The notes: generated by a model not told the origin, from the letters alone. A DNA stretch of 61,799 nucleotides from an uncultured Lachnospiraceae bacterium (GCA_910578715.1 CAJTRL010000018.1:1-61799); one strand, 5' to 3'. Numbered from the stretch's first letter, positions 41,445 through 50,652 are shown. Program-made: numbers and translations.

Positions 41445-42317
41445 ATGAAATCCAAAAGCGGCGGAAAAGATTTCTGTACTTTTGCTTTACCCGGCCTGTT
41501 CTGCTTTCTGGCAGTTGTCATCGTCCCGTTCCTCTACGGCGTCTATCTGACGCTGACGGACTGGAACGGCGTATCGAACGAGAAGCATTTTGTCGGGTTA
41601 AAAAATTTTGCGGGCGTCATGAGAGATACCCAGTTCTGGTCGTCTCTTCTGCTGACCTTCCGCTACGTTATTTTTGTCGTCATCATTGTAAATGTTATCG
41701 CCTTTGCAATCGCCTGGCTTTTAACAAGAGGCATCAAAGGACAGAACTTTTTCCGGGCGGGCTTCTTTACGCCAAACCTGATTGGCGGTATCGTACTGGG
41801 ATATATCTGGCAGTTCGTTTTCTCCAGAGTATTCGTCAGCATCGGCGATTCCACTGGATGGAGCGCTTTTGAGGCCTCCTGGCTTTCCGACCCCGGAAAG
41901 GCGTTTGCCGCACTCGTCATCGTCTCCGTATGGCAGTTGTCCGGCTATATGATTCTCATCTATGTGGCGGGCTTCATGGGTCTGAGCGAAGATGTCCTGG
42001 AAGCGGCAAGCATCGACGGCGCCTCCGGCTTCATCAAGCTGAAAAATATCATTATGCCGCTGATGATGTCTTCCGTGACCATCTGCCTGTTCCTGACGCT
42101 CTCCCGCGCCTTCATGGTATACGACGTGAACCTTTCCCTGACGGCGGGCGCGCCCTATGGCACAACGGAAATGGCGGCAATGCACGTTTATGAAAAAGCC
42201 TTCACCTCCAGACAGTTCGGCGTCGGCCAGGCGGAAGCGCTCGTTCTTTTCATCATCACCGCGTGCATCAGCGGTTTACAGGTATATCTGACAAAGAAAA
42301 AGGAGGTTGAAGCATAA
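41445..42317 (+). CDS. Sugar ABC transporter permease, MalF-type
   Basis: A 290-residue membrane protein with six predicted helices and the EAA loop EDVLEAASIDGASGFIKLKNIIMPLM that contacts the ATPase. AAAGGAGG precedes the ATG. It overlaps the next permease gene by one base. No ATPase gene is present in the operon, so a shared MsmK-type ATPase encoded elsewhere is likely. Confidence 0.9.
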   Translation: MKSKSGGKDFCTFALPGLFCFLAVVIVPFLYGVYLTLTDWNGVSNEKHFVGLKNFAGVMRDTQFWSSLLLTFRYVIFVVIIVNVIAFAIAWLLTRGIKGQNFFRAGFFTPNLIGGIVLGYIWQFVFSRVFVSIGDSTGWSAFEASWLSDPGKAFAALVIVSVWQLSGYMILIYVAGFMGLSEDVLEAASIDGASGFIKLKNIIMPLMMSSVTICLFLTLSRAFMVYDVNLSLTAGAPYGTTEMAAMHVYEKAFTSRQFGVGQAEALVLFIITACISGLQVYLTKKKEVEA

Positions 42318-43177
42318 TGAAACAGACAACTGTCGGCGGAAATCGCAGAAAAATCATCAATGCGCTGATGATGGCCGGATTAATCGTTATTTTTATCGCT
42401 TATATGTTTCCTTTTGTCATGGTGGTTATCAACTCCCTGAAACAAAAACGCGATATCATCAAAAGTCCTTTTTCATGGCTTTTTACCATCAAAGGATTAT
42501 CCTTTGACAACTTTGTAAAAGCATTCACCCAGATGGACTTCCTGAATGCCTTTAAAAACTCCTTAATCGTCACCGTTTCGGCAACGGCGCTCGTGACGCT
42601 GCTCGCCGCCATGTTAGCTTACTATATCGTGCGCCATAAAAACTGGATTTCCAATATGACCTTTGCCCTGATGGTGGCTTCCATGATTATTCCGTTTCAG
42701 GCAATCATGATTCCGTTAGTCAGCATTTACGGCGGCACGCTGAACATATTAAACCACAGACTGACGCTGATTTTCATGCACACCGGATTTTCCATGGCGA
42801 TGTCAGTATTCATGTTCCACGGCTTTTTAAACGGAAATATTCCGATTGCGCTGGAAGAAGCGGCCTATATCGACGGCTGTACCCACTCCCAGACATTCTT
42901 TAAAATCGTATTTCCGCTGTTAAAACCGATTATTTCCACGATGGTCATTTTGAACGCGCTGGCATTCTGGAACGACTTTCTGCTGCCGTCCCTCGTCCTG
43001 ACCGACAAAAAACTGCTGACGCTGCCCTTGTCCACTTACAGCTTCTACGGCACTTACTCCGCAGACTACGGCACGATTATGGCAGGACTGCTCCTGTGCG
43101 TCATTCCGATTCTCGTTCTGTATGTGGCATTGCAGAAACAGATTATCAACGGGGTTGTGGCGGGCGCCGTGAAATGA
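42317..43177 (+). CDS. Sugar ABC transporter permease, MalG-type
   Basis: A 286-residue permease with six predicted helices and an EAA loop IALEEAAYIDGCTHSQTFFKIVFPLL. Partner of the preceding MalF-type permease in the sucrose-type importer. GGAGG lies within the end of the preceding gene. Confidence 0.9.
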   Translation: MKQTTVGGNRRKIINALMMAGLIVIFIAYMFPFVMVVINSLKQKRDIIKSPFSWLFTIKGLSFDNFVKAFTQMDFLNAFKNSLIVTVSATALVTLLAAMLAYYIVRHKNWISNMTFALMVASMIIPFQAIMIPLVSIYGGTLNILNHRLTLIFMHTGFSMAMSVFMFHGFLNGNIPIALEEAAYIDGCTHSQTFFKIVFPLLKPIISTMVILNALAFWNDFLLPSLVLTDKKLLTLPLSTYSFYGTYSADYGTIMAGLLLCVIPILVLYVALQKQIINGVVAGAVK

Positions 43178-43460
43178 CATCCCGAACCCGCTTCAATAAA
43201 ACAATAAAAAAACGCAGGCTCAGCAGCCTGCGTTCCAAGAATTTACTGCGTAAATTCTTGTTTGACGCCCACTACGATTACAGCAATTTCCTATTATATG
43301 AAAAAGAATGCTCGGAATACGGGCATTCTTTCTGCAGCATCCTGTGTATTCCTGCAAATTGAAATAAGTGATATCATAAAATGAAATAATATTATATAAT
43401 CAGAAAGAAATCAGAAACAAGCGATACAAAAGTAATCGATACAAGAAAGGCAGATTCCCC
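43178..43460 (+). promoter_or_regulatory. Intergenic region with two hairpins before the GH32 gene
   Basis: Two adjacent hairpins: a 10-bp stem AACGCAGGCT/AGCCTGCGTT (43211-43234) and a 10-bp stem CAAGAATTTA/TAAATTCTTG (43236-43260) followed by TTTG. Either may reduce read-through from the importer genes. The rest, to the AGAAAGG ribosome site near 43444, holds no gene or clear promoter. Confidence 0.5.
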
Positions 43461-44801
43461 ATGAGAACAGACACGCTGCATTTAAAGGCTCCCGGCAACT
43501 GGATAAACGACCCGAACGGATTTATCTTTTATCAGGGAAAATATCATCTTTTCTACCAGCATTTCCCCTATGCGCCCGTATGGGGAACAATGCACTGGGG
43601 CCATGCGGTAAGCGAAGACCTGGTGCACTGGGAACATTTGGATATCGCTCTGTTTCCGACCAAATATTATGACCGCAACGGCGTGTTCTCCGGAAGCGCA
43701 CTGGAAAAAGACGGGGAACTGTATCTCTACTACTCTGCCGTCCGCTATCTGGAAAGCGACCCGGAAAATATTCATGCGTCCCTCCCGGAGCAGTTCGAAA
43801 CCAGTCAGGCGATGCTCGTTTCCAGAGACGGCTTTCATTTCGATAACTGGAACGCCAAGAAACAGATTATCCCGGTTCTCCGGGATGAGCGCATCGGCGA
43901 CCCGGTGAATACGAGAGACCCGAAGGTTTTTGCGGAAAATGGAAACTATTATATGATTCTTGGCAGCACCAGCGGCAAAAAAGCAGGACGCGTTCTTTTT
44001 TTCCGCAGTCAGGACGGGAAAAACTGGCAGTACGCTTCCCAGTACAGTCATCCGGGCTTTGGCCGGATTGTGGAATGCCCCGACCTGTTTCCGCTCGGAG
44101 ATTCTTATGTTTTTATCGGCTCGCCGATGTTTATCGGGAAGCCCGGCGAAGGCTATGAACATCACGCCCTTTGCGCGGCGGCCGCCTTCGATAAAGATAC
44201 CTGTTCTATGGAGCTTTCCGACGGATTGCAATATGTGGATTACGGCATGGACCTCTATGCACCGCAGACCGCCCTCGACAAAGACGGGCGGCGCGTTCTG
44301 ATTGCCTGGATGCGGATGCCCAGGGCCGTCGATGTTCCCGGAGCCAAACCCTGGAACGGCATGATGTGCCTCCCCAGAGTTATCGAAAGAAAGCCCGGCC
44401 ACATTTATTTCCGGGTACATCCCGAAGTGGAACATTACTTTTCCAAAGAGATTACAATGGAAGAATACCCCTCCGCCGCCGCTTCCGGGGCGCCGCTCCG
44501 GCTGCGGACAACGCTTCTGGAGGGGGATAATCTGAATATCGGCGGTTACCGGATATGGGTCGAACAGGGGTATCTGAAAACTGACCGGGGCCTTGTTTTT
44601 CAAAATATCAGCGGCCCCGCTCTGACGGCCTCTGTACCGGAAAAATTAAGCCGTTATGAACTGGATATCTTCGTGGAACCGAATCTGATAGAAATTTTTA
44701 TAAACGGCGGCGAATACGTTATCAGCCATGTGGTCTACGGCCTCGGCCATACGCTTTCCGGGCCCGTCTCCCATCTTTATACGGGGCAAGATTTCCGATA
44801 A
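43461..44801 (+). CDS. GH32 sucrose hydrolase (invertase/sucrose-6-phosphate hydrolase type)
   Basis: A 446-residue glycoside hydrolase family 32 enzyme. It has NWINDPNGFIFYQG (nucleophile Asp), FSGSA, TRDPKVF (transition-state Asp) and VECPDLF (acid/base Glu), followed by a short C-terminal beta-sandwich. No signal peptide, so cytoplasmic. It should hydrolyse imported sucrose or other beta-fructosides. An ABC importer rather than a phosphotransferase system suggests unphosphorylated substrate. Ends before a strong terminator. Confidence 0.9.
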   Translation: MRTDTLHLKAPGNWINDPNGFIFYQGKYHLFYQHFPYAPVWGTMHWGHAVSEDLVHWEHLDIALFPTKYYDRNGVFSGSALEKDGELYLYYSAVRYLESDPENIHASLPEQFETSQAMLVSRDGFHFDNWNAKKQIIPVLRDERIGDPVNTRDPKVFAENGNYYMILGSTSGKKAGRVLFFRSQDGKNWQYASQYSHPGFGRIVECPDLFPLGDSYVFIGSPMFIGKPGEGYEHHALCAAAAFDKDTCSMELSDGLQYVDYGMDLYAPQTALDKDGRRVLIAWMRMPRAVDVPGAKPWNGMMCLPRVIERKPGHIYFRVHPEVEHYFSKEITMEEYPSAAASGAPLRLRTTLLEGDNLNIGGYRIWVEQGYLKTDRGLVFQNISGPALTASVPEKLSRYELDIFVEPNLIEIFINGGEYVISHVVYGLGHTLSGPVSHLYTGQDFR

Positions 44802-44816
44802 GCCGGACGCATGAAG

Positions 44817-44843
44817 AAAAGTCTCCACTTGGTGGAGACTTTT
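44817..44843 (+). terminator. Intrinsic terminator after the GH32 gene
   Basis: A perfect 12-bp stem AAAAGTCTCCAC/GTGGAGACTTTT with a three-base loop. Confidence 0.85.
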
Positions 44844-44898
44844 GCATGTAATTCTTCTGTTTCGCTATCGTATCTGTTTTTGTCTTATCTGCTTTTTC

Positions 44899-45735
44899 TC
44901 ATCCGTTTCTATTTCTCCGTTTCTGTCCGGCATAATCGCAGAGAAAAAAAGCAAATGCCGCAATAAACAGCAAGGACACTGTCAGGACATCCCATACGTC
45001 GAACAGCGGTTCCGCAATCAGAACCGATAATGCTCCATTCATAATAAAAAGAAACGGAACCGCCAGCAGAAAAACAATTCCCGCCGCCATAAGTTTTCTC
45101 CCCACAAGTTTTCTGAAAATGCCGACCAACAGCCATAGATAGATGACGGAAATTACCGCTGCCGCTCCCCCGATTGTAAGAACCTCCCGCACATGAAGCA
45201 GTCTGCTCAGCGCCAATAAATAAGGAAATATAAAAATGCTCAAAGAAATACAGCTGCCCAGTACTCCTTTCTTCCCATACGCCAGCGCCGGAAACAGAAT
45301 AATCCATGAAAACAGAATGGAACTGAGCGGAACCGGCGACCATGTCAGCCGCCCCGTTATCGCCAGGTCACAGATGACACACACCAATGCGCCCAGAAAT
45401 AATATACCGGAAAAAACAATTGAAATGATTGCATTTCTGTTACTATTATTTTCATCCCTCTTTTTCAGTATCAGCAGATTTTCATCCGCTTTTTTCTCAT
45501 ATGTTCCGTCGTCCCCTCCCGTTTCCATTTTTTCCCCGCTCAGAAGCTCGTTGACCGTAATCCCCAAAATCTCACAAAGCTGCAGCATAATTGAGGAATC
45601 CGGCATACACTTCCCGGTTTCCCATTTGGAAACCGCCCTGTCCGTAATGTTCATTTTTTCCGCCAGCTGTGCCTGTGTCAGATTTCGTTCCTTCCGGCAT
45701 CTGGCAATAAATTTTCCTGTTTCCGTCTGATTCAT
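44899..45735 (-). CDS. XRE family regulator with membrane domain
   Basis: A 278-residue protein. The N-terminal Cro/CI helix-turn-helix (FIARCRKERNLTQAQLAEKMNITDRAVSKWETG, 8-40) is followed from about 95 by six or seven membrane helices. This arrangement is frequent in Clostridia; target and signal are unknown. A copy of the family I leader repeat lies about 85 bases upstream. Confidence 0.8.
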   Translation of the reverse strand: MNQTETGKFIARCRKERNLTQAQLAEKMNITDRAVSKWETGKCMPDSSIMLQLCEILGITVNELLSGEKMETGGDDGTYEKKADENLLILKKRDENNSNRNAIISIVFSGILFLGALVCVICDLAITGRLTWSPVPLSSILFSWIILFPALAYGKKGVLGSCISLSIFIFPYLLALSRLLHVREVLTIGGAAAVISVIYLWLLVGIFRKLVGRKLMAAGIVFLLAVPFLFIMNGALSVLIAEPLFDVWDVLTVSLLFIAAFAFFLCDYAGQKRRNRNG

Positions 45736-45817
45736 CGCTTGGTTCTCCTGTCTCGTTCCCTGTTATTATGGTTATTGCAGATTCACTGTCAGCTATTACG
45801 GATTTGCTGTATAATAA

Positions 45818-45905
45818 TAACCATGCCTTTCTCTTTGTCCGCGATATTTGGGCCTGAAAGGCACAAATTCGCAGTTGAAAAATCTCTGATTTTTCAACCT
45901 AAGCC
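45818..45905 (-). repeat. 5'-leader repeat module, family I (XRE copy)
   Basis: Minus strand order: hairpin GTTGAAAAATC/GATTTTTCAAC, then CGAATTTGTGCCT, GGCCCAAATATCGCGGAC and AGAGAAAGGCATGGTTATT. The ATG opens only an 11-codon frame here. Closely related to the copy at 47129-47213 and the partial copy at 22305-22345. Confidence 0.7.
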
Positions 45906-45987
45906 CGCCGCAGAAAATCTTTCAAGGAAATTCTATATCAGGACACCGGAAAAGTATACAAACTTCTGGTTGAGTTTGGGCAAATGC

Positions 45988-46365
45988 TTATTTCCCATCC
46001 GCAAAAGCCGCCGCCTCTTTCAGCCACGCGAGCAGCTCCGCATCGAGTTCTTTCGTATCGGACAGCAAGATGTGGTGCGTCCATCGATTGGGATATGGCT
46101 CTGACGAGACCTCTATTCTTGGCGACTCCAGTTTATGATTTAATCCAATCGTCACCACCATATAAACTGCAGGACAATCTTTCTTTTTCCGCACTCCTGC
46201 AAAAGAAACGCAGGCAAACATATGCTTTTTATAAAAAGAAATCTGGCTTTTCTGCACTTTTATCCGTACGTTTTCAATCTCTTTCTGCACAAGTTCCTCA
46301 AACGCCTCATATAGAGGCAACGCATCCATGTGCTGACGGAAGAAAAACAGAAGTTCTTCATTCAT
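45988..46365 (-). CDS. DUF5655 domain protein
   Basis: A 125-residue cytoplasmic protein matching the DUF5655 pattern (LYEAFEELVQKEI, QISFYKKHMFACVSF, HHILLSDTKELDAELLAWLKEA). Function unknown. Its start overlaps the stop of the upstream DUF2200/DUF1801 gene by four bases (ATGA); such proteins are often neighbours. Confidence 0.75.
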   Translation of the reverse strand: MNEELLFFFRQHMDALPLYEAFEELVQKEIENVRIKVQKSQISFYKKHMFACVSFAGVRKKKDCPAVYMVVTIGLNHKLESPRIEVSSEPYPNRWTHHILLSDTKELDAELLAWLKEAAAFADGK

Positions 46366-47123
46366 ATTTCACCATACTCCTTTTCACACCACTTTGCGAT
46401 TTCCGCAATCAGTGCAAGCGGCAGCGGCTTCTCATAAGGAAACTGAATCGCCCCTTTGCTCGTTTTATATTCCGATAGTCTGTCCGCAAATGCTTCCACG
46501 GCTTCCGGACCGGGATACAGGCCGATATGCTTTTTAAACGCCGCAAACTGTATCAGATTACGTTTTTTCCAATAAGTCGGCATACTCCATGATATTTTTT
46601 CCGCCGCATCTGGTAGCGCGGACTGAATGATATCGTTTACCTGCCGCAGATACGGTCTGGCAAATTCCGCCTGTCCTTCAATATACGCTTCAATCGTTTT
46701 GGGCGCTTCTCCGCAATAATGCTCCTGGTTGGTATGTGCAAAGGTGCGGCCGCACTTCGGACATTTCCACAGACTCCCCCGCAAAATCTTTTCCATCGGC
46801 TTTCCCTTTGCCAGTTCATCGACCAGCTTGTCCAGATACCGGATTTCCTGCATAAGCGGCTCTTCGATGTCTTCTACGCGTACACCACACACGACGCCTT
46901 TTATCAGTTTCCTGTCCGGGTTCAATTTAGGCGCATTTCGGAAAAAGTCTCCATATGTGATAGAGTTTTTCTCGACATCCTTTATTTCATTGGCTGTATA
47001 GCCGGTCAGCCAGCAGATAACCTGGTTGACTTCTTCCTGCGTCCTTCCCTTCTTTTCCGCCTTTGCTACCAGCAACGGATAAACTTTCGCAAAACTCATA
47101 GCGTATACTTTTTCGTAGTCCAT
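46362..47123 (-). CDS. DUF2200 - zinc ribbon - DUF1801 fusion protein
   Basis: A 253-residue fusion. Residues 1-115 match DUF2200 (YAMSFAKVYPLLVAKAEKKGR, ITYGDFFRNAPKLNP). Residues 117-140 form a CPKC...HYC zinc-ribbon-like motif, and residues 145-253 match the DUF1801/YdhG fold (LPDAAEKISWSMPTYWKK, FAAFKKHIGLYPG). Function unknown. ATG 47123 (MDYEKV) is preferred; ATG 47135 (MVIH) belongs to the repeat module. Confidence 0.8.
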   Translation of the reverse strand: MDYEKVYAMSFAKVYPLLVAKAEKKGRTQEEVNQVICWLTGYTANEIKDVEKNSITYGDFFRNAPKLNPDRKLIKGVVCGVRVEDIEEPLMQEIRYLDKLVDELAKGKPMEKILRGSLWKCPKCGRTFAHTNQEHYCGEAPKTIEAYIEGQAEFARPYLRQVNDIIQSALPDAAEKISWSMPTYWKKRNLIQFAAFKKHIGLYPGPEAVEAFADRLSEYKTSKGAIQFPYEKPLPLALIAEIAKWCEKEYGEI

Positions 47124-47128
47124 ATGAA

Positions 47129-47213
47129 TAACCATGCCTTTCTCTCAGCCTGCAAACTTTGGGCCGCAGGCACAAATTTGCCTGTGAAAAATTTATTTTT
47201 CACAGTATTATTC
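47129..47213 (-). repeat. 5'-leader repeat module, family I (DUF2200 copy)
   Basis: Minus strand order: hairpin GTGAAAAAT/ATTTTTCAC, CAGGC...GCCTG hairpin, GGCCCAAAGTTTGCAGGCTG, then AGAGAAAGGCATGGTTATT running into the gene. Same architecture as the copy at 45818-45905. Confidence 0.7.
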
Positions 47214-47996
47214 CTCACTTTTTATCCCAAAAATCCTCTCCGTATTCTTTCTCGCATGCTCCATCAATACCTCTTCCGGCATCTTCATATGCTTTGCCAG
47301 CTCCCGCACGACATATGCGATATTCTGCGGTACATTGGTTCTGCCAAGACCGTCCACATTCTTCGGCGCAAGATACGGCGCATCCGTTTCCACCAGGATT
47401 CTGTCCGGAGGAATCAGGCGGACCGCTTCCCGCAGCTCCTTCCCACGTTTATCGTCACAAATCCAGCCGGTAATGCCGATGGAAAATCCCATCGCAAGAT
47501 ATTGCTCCAGCGTGGCTTTATCCCCGGTATAACAATGTACGACCGATTTCGCGCAGATATCCGGGTGTTTCTTAAATCGCCTGATAAAATCACCGGATGC
47601 GCTTCGCTCATGCAGAAACAGCGGTTTGTCCAGTTTTTCCGCAAGGACGATATGCTTTTCCAGACATCTAATCTGGTTTTCTTTTGTGGAAAACATCCTG
47701 TCATAGTCCAGACCGCACTCGCCGACCGCAACCATTTTCGGATTTTCGGACAGGAGCCGTTCAATCTGCTGAAAATCTTCCTGTTTTGCCCGGTCCGCAT
47801 TGTGAGGATGGATTCCTGCTGTTCCAAAAACGTCATGATTTTTAACAAATGCGGCAATCTGCTGGTTTTCTTTCGAATCCGTTCCTGTCAGTATACAGCG
47901 CACTCCGTTCTCCTCCGCCTCCTGGATAATCTTCTCCGGGTCCGGAAACTGCTTACAAAATAAATTCAGACCGATGTCATAATATTTTATCTGCAA
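47208..47996 (-). CDS. tatD: TatD family deoxyribonuclease
   Basis: A 262-residue metal-dependent hydrolase of the TatD type. The opening YDIGLNLFCKQF parallels E. coli TatD (DIGVNL...) rather than the HxH start of YcfH/YabD. Further motifs are AGIHPHNA, VGECGLDYDR, KPLFLHERSA, VHCYTG and LVETDAPYL. It is expected to degrade DNA 3' ends in repair. The start is taken at TTG 47996, with GGAAGGGTGG upstream; the codon choice is uncertain. Confidence 0.85.
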   Translation of the reverse strand: MQIKYYDIGLNLFCKQFPDPEKIIQEAEENGVRCILTGTDSKENQQIAAFVKNHDVFGTAGIHPHNADRAKQEDFQQIERLLSENPKMVAVGECGLDYDRMFSTKENQIRCLEKHIVLAEKLDKPLFLHERSASGDFIRRFKKHPDICAKSVVHCYTGDKATLEQYLAMGFSIGITGWICDDKRGKELREAVRLIPPDRILVETDAPYLAPKNVDGLGRTNVPQNIAYVVRELAKHMKMPEEVLMEHARKNTERIFGIKSEE

Positions 47997-48042
47997 CCCT
48001 ATAACCACCCTTCCTGACCGCGCCACATACTGCGGCGGCAAA

Positions 48043-49128
48043 TTACTTCTCGGCCGCTTTCAATAATTCCAGCCGCTGCCTGAACATCTTCTCATATTGT
48101 GGAAGCAATGCAAATACGTTTTCTTCCACTTCTTTTATCTGGTTCAGCCCTGTTCTCTGCACGGCCTGAACCGCCGCTTCCCTCTGCGTCATTCCCTTAG
48201 GAAATGTCGTCTGGCAGTTTGCGCCATCCAGCGTATCATAGGCGTGAAAAGCCTGATTAAAATCCATCAATGGATGCAGACATTTTGCCCTGTTCGTTGC
48301 GTTATCAACCAAAACGCCCCAGTTTCCCCAGTGTCTGTCCGTATTTCCAATCAGGTAATCTATGATATTCATCATATCATAATTATGCAAATCCAGCCGC
48401 CATATATATTGAAGCGCGTTTCTGTCATGATTTTGTGCAAAAATCTCCACCGCCTCCATAGATGCGATGGAGTACTCTTTGGAAGTAACATTGCGGCTTG
48501 CGGTAACCTTTTCCCCGTCAAATACGGCTTCCTCATAATATACCTGTGAAACGTCAAAACATCTGCATATCCGGCTTGCAGTCAGTTCCCTTTCCACCGC
48601 TTCTTTCTCTCCGTCCTTTAACAGCCTGAAACCGTCACCGACCCTCTGCCATGCTTTTGGAAAACGTCCGGCAGTCGATAAATCCCGCGCCAGATATTCA
48701 TTCTGGACCGTATACTGCTTTCCCCGTAAAGAAATATCGATAAACGTATTGCTCAAATGATTCTCATAAAGGTTGATATCCGAAAAAGCAGTCCGTTCCC
48801 CCTTTTCCCTTACCCAGAAAACATCCGTCAGGGATGCACAACGATACGACAATGCAATTTTCGCTCTTTCTTTATCAGTTACCGCCTGTGTCATTCCGAT
48901 GCTGTTCAAAATTTCTTTGGCATATTTTCTATCCAGTGTAAGCACCCTGGACGCGCACCAGTAATTAAAATTTGTCACATTATTAACAAGCGCGTCTATT
49001 TCTTCGCTTTCTTCCAGATACAGATTGTAGGGCACAAAAGATTTAAAATATATTTTGCAATGTCCCGTTTCATCTATACGCGCAACGCGCCTGTCCTTGT
49101 GCATAATTTCATATACTGTTTTCCGCAT
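48043..49128 (-). CDS. HipA-like kinase-fold protein
   Basis: A 361-residue protein. The C-terminal part holds a HipA-type catalytic signature: DYLIGNTDRHWGNWGVLVD (catalytic Asp/Asn loop) followed by LHPLMDFNQAF (metal-binding DF). HipA proteins phosphorylate targets such as glutamyl-tRNA synthetase, but many relatives act differently. No HipB-type antitoxin gene is adjacent, so a toxin role is not supported. ATG 49128 follows AAGGAGA. It has its own probable promoter at 49191-49219. Confidence 0.65.
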   Translation of the reverse strand: MRKTVYEIMHKDRRVARIDETGHCKIYFKSFVPYNLYLEESEEIDALVNNVTNFNYWCASRVLTLDRKYAKEILNSIGMTQAVTDKERAKIALSYRCASLTDVFWVREKGERTAFSDINLYENHLSNTFIDISLRGKQYTVQNEYLARDLSTAGRFPKAWQRVGDGFRLLKDGEKEAVERELTASRICRCFDVSQVYYEEAVFDGEKVTASRNVTSKEYSIASMEAVEIFAQNHDRNALQYIWRLDLHNYDMMNIIDYLIGNTDRHWGNWGVLVDNATNRAKCLHPLMDFNQAFHAYDTLDGANCQTTFPKGMTQREAAVQAVQRTGLNQIKEVEENVFALLPQYEKMFRQRLELLKAAEK

Positions 49129-49190
49129 AGGAAGGTCTCCTTTTTTCATTGCCCGGCATCCCTTCAACATTTCCACGACTGATTATTTCC

Positions 49191-49219
49191 AGTATAGCAT
49201 GCCCCAAATGCAAAGTCTA
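49191..49219 (-). promoter_or_regulatory. Probable promoter of the HipA-like gene
   Basis: Minus strand: -35 TAGACT (49214-49219), 17-base spacer, -10 TATACT (49191-49196). Confidence 0.5.
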
Positions 49220-49260
49220 CGCAATTCCGCTGTTACACGGGCATTACCGTTGGGCCTCCG

Positions 49261-50652
49261 TCACTGCGCCGCAAACTGCTCAAACGCTTTTTTCATATAC
49301 AGATAATTCTGTTTCTGACTGCGGATGGGCGGACGTTTTTTTTCGAATCCGGGAAGCCATTTTTTCAGCAGTCCTTCCGTATCTTCCCTGACCGCATAAC
49401 CAACTAAGGCCACAAACGACGGGCGGTTTTCGTCCGATAAAAGGCCGGAATCGATGTCTTCGATTGCTTCCGATATGTCGTTGGCTATGATTTCATACAG
49501 CTCTATATCTTCGTCCGTCACCTCTTCATCCTCGTATTCCGCAAGAATCTCTTTGGGCGTGACCGTCCGCGTCTGCTGCGCTTTTAATCCGGCCGATTTG
49601 TCGCTTCCGCCAATATGCAGATATTCCAGCATAAGCCCTTCGAGCATTTCCAGCTTATCGGCAATAACAGGCCTGTCCTTCGTGCTCAGCCCTCTGCCGA
49701 TTTCATCGAACAGCAGTCCTTTTCTATTTCTTCTGACGGCGCGCAGATTCTTCTGAAACGTTCTTAGAAATTCCACAAACCGGATATCTTCCATGCCAAG
49801 TCCTGAAAACTTATCGAATAAGGTCAGGAAAAGAAAGGAGTCTTTTTTGTTAAAAATATCTTTGATGTCCGCCGTAATTATCTTTTCCAGCCGCTGCAAA
49901 TGCTGCGTAAGAAGCGCAAATTCTTCTTCCTTCGCATTGTCGTTCAGATACTGGCAGAGCGCTTTCGGCTGTTTCTTCCAGTTCTCAAAATGATTCATGC
50001 ACATTAAAGTTTCCACAATAATTCTTTCGATGCCGCCTTTTGTCTTATCCCTTTCCGAATAATTGCTGCATTCTAAGAAAAATCTGCTTTCCGAAATCTG
50101 CCGGATGCGTCCCGCGTACCTGTCAATATAAGTAAACGCCCTCTGGTCCGTATTCATGGCCACATGATTATTGTACCGCTTAATATAGCCGGAAATCCTG
50201 CCGCTGTCACAGCATTCATGAATCACCGTTTCAATCTGATATTCGTCAAATTTTTCTTTTAATTCTTCCGGCAGTTTCGCGTAGGTCTTATTTTTGATAT
50301 CAAACAGCCCGTCCTCATAGACGGTCTTTCCATTTCTCCCAACGACCTTCTTTTTATAAGGAATAAGCGAATTTTCTATGGAGGAAGTAATTTTATAATT
50401 CCCTTCCCGGAATTTTCTAAGGGCGGCCGTTCTGCACCCGCCGTCCACAATACGCAGTTTGGAATCCGCCTCTTCTCCGAGAATAATCGGCGGAATATAG
50501 TCGTCCGTCAGCACAGTGACAATCAGTTCGTTTATCTGCTCGTTATTCCATGCAAAGTTCCGCTGGACATCCGCATTATTATCAATATCGCCTTTTTTAT
50601 TCTTTTTCAGATACATATCCAGTGTATATGTCTGTTTACGAGGTCTCGCCAT
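49261..50652 (-). CDS. DUF262/ParB-like domain protein in the SOS-linked operon
   Basis: A 463-residue protein whose first 150 residues follow the DUF262 (GmrS-type, ParB-like nuclease fold) plan: DVQRNFAWNNEQINELI, then IPPIILGEE, then RIVDGGCRTAALRKF in place of the usual DGQQR-T-AL. The Gln-to-Gly/Cys changes may affect activity. The remainder is helical and unrecognised. It follows the sigma factor gene closely on the same strand and probably shares its SOS-controlled promoter. ATG 50652 (MARPRK) is used. It may be a DNA-binding or regulatory partner of the cassette. Confidence 0.65.
   Translation of the reverse strand: MARPRKQTYTLDMYLKKNKKGDIDNNADVQRNFAWNNEQINELIVTVLTDDYIPPIILGEEADSKLRIVDGGCRTAALRKFREGNYKITSSIENSLIPYKKKVVGRNGKTVYEDGLFDIKNKTYAKLPEELKEKFDEYQIETVIHECCDSGRISGYIKRYNNHVAMNTDQRAFTYIDRYAGRIRQISESRFFLECSNYSERDKTKGGIERIIVETLMCMNHFENWKKQPKALCQYLNDNAKEEEFALLTQHLQRLEKIITADIKDIFNKKDSFLFLTLFDKFSGLGMEDIRFVEFLRTFQKNLRAVRRNRKGLLFDEIGRGLSTKDRPVIADKLEMLEGLMLEYLHIGGSDKSAGLKAQQTRTVTPKEILAEYEDEEVTDEDIELYEIIANDISEAIEDIDSGLLSDENRPSFVALVGYAVREDTEGLLKKWLPGFEKKRPPIRSQKQNYLYMKKAFEQFAAQ

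Noticed and set aside
43482..44603. 373-codon minus-strand open frame
   Set aside because: Antisense to the GH32 enzyme, whose catalytic motifs clearly identify the coding strand.
46719..47963. 414-codon plus-strand open frame
   Set aside because: Antisense across DUF2200/DUF1801 and TatD genes; unnatural composition rich in Phe, His and Arg.
48043..49128. HipBA toxin-antitoxin module
   Set aside because: Only the HipA-like part is seen; no HipB-type helix-turn-helix gene is adjacent and the upstream promoter lacks obvious palindromic operators.
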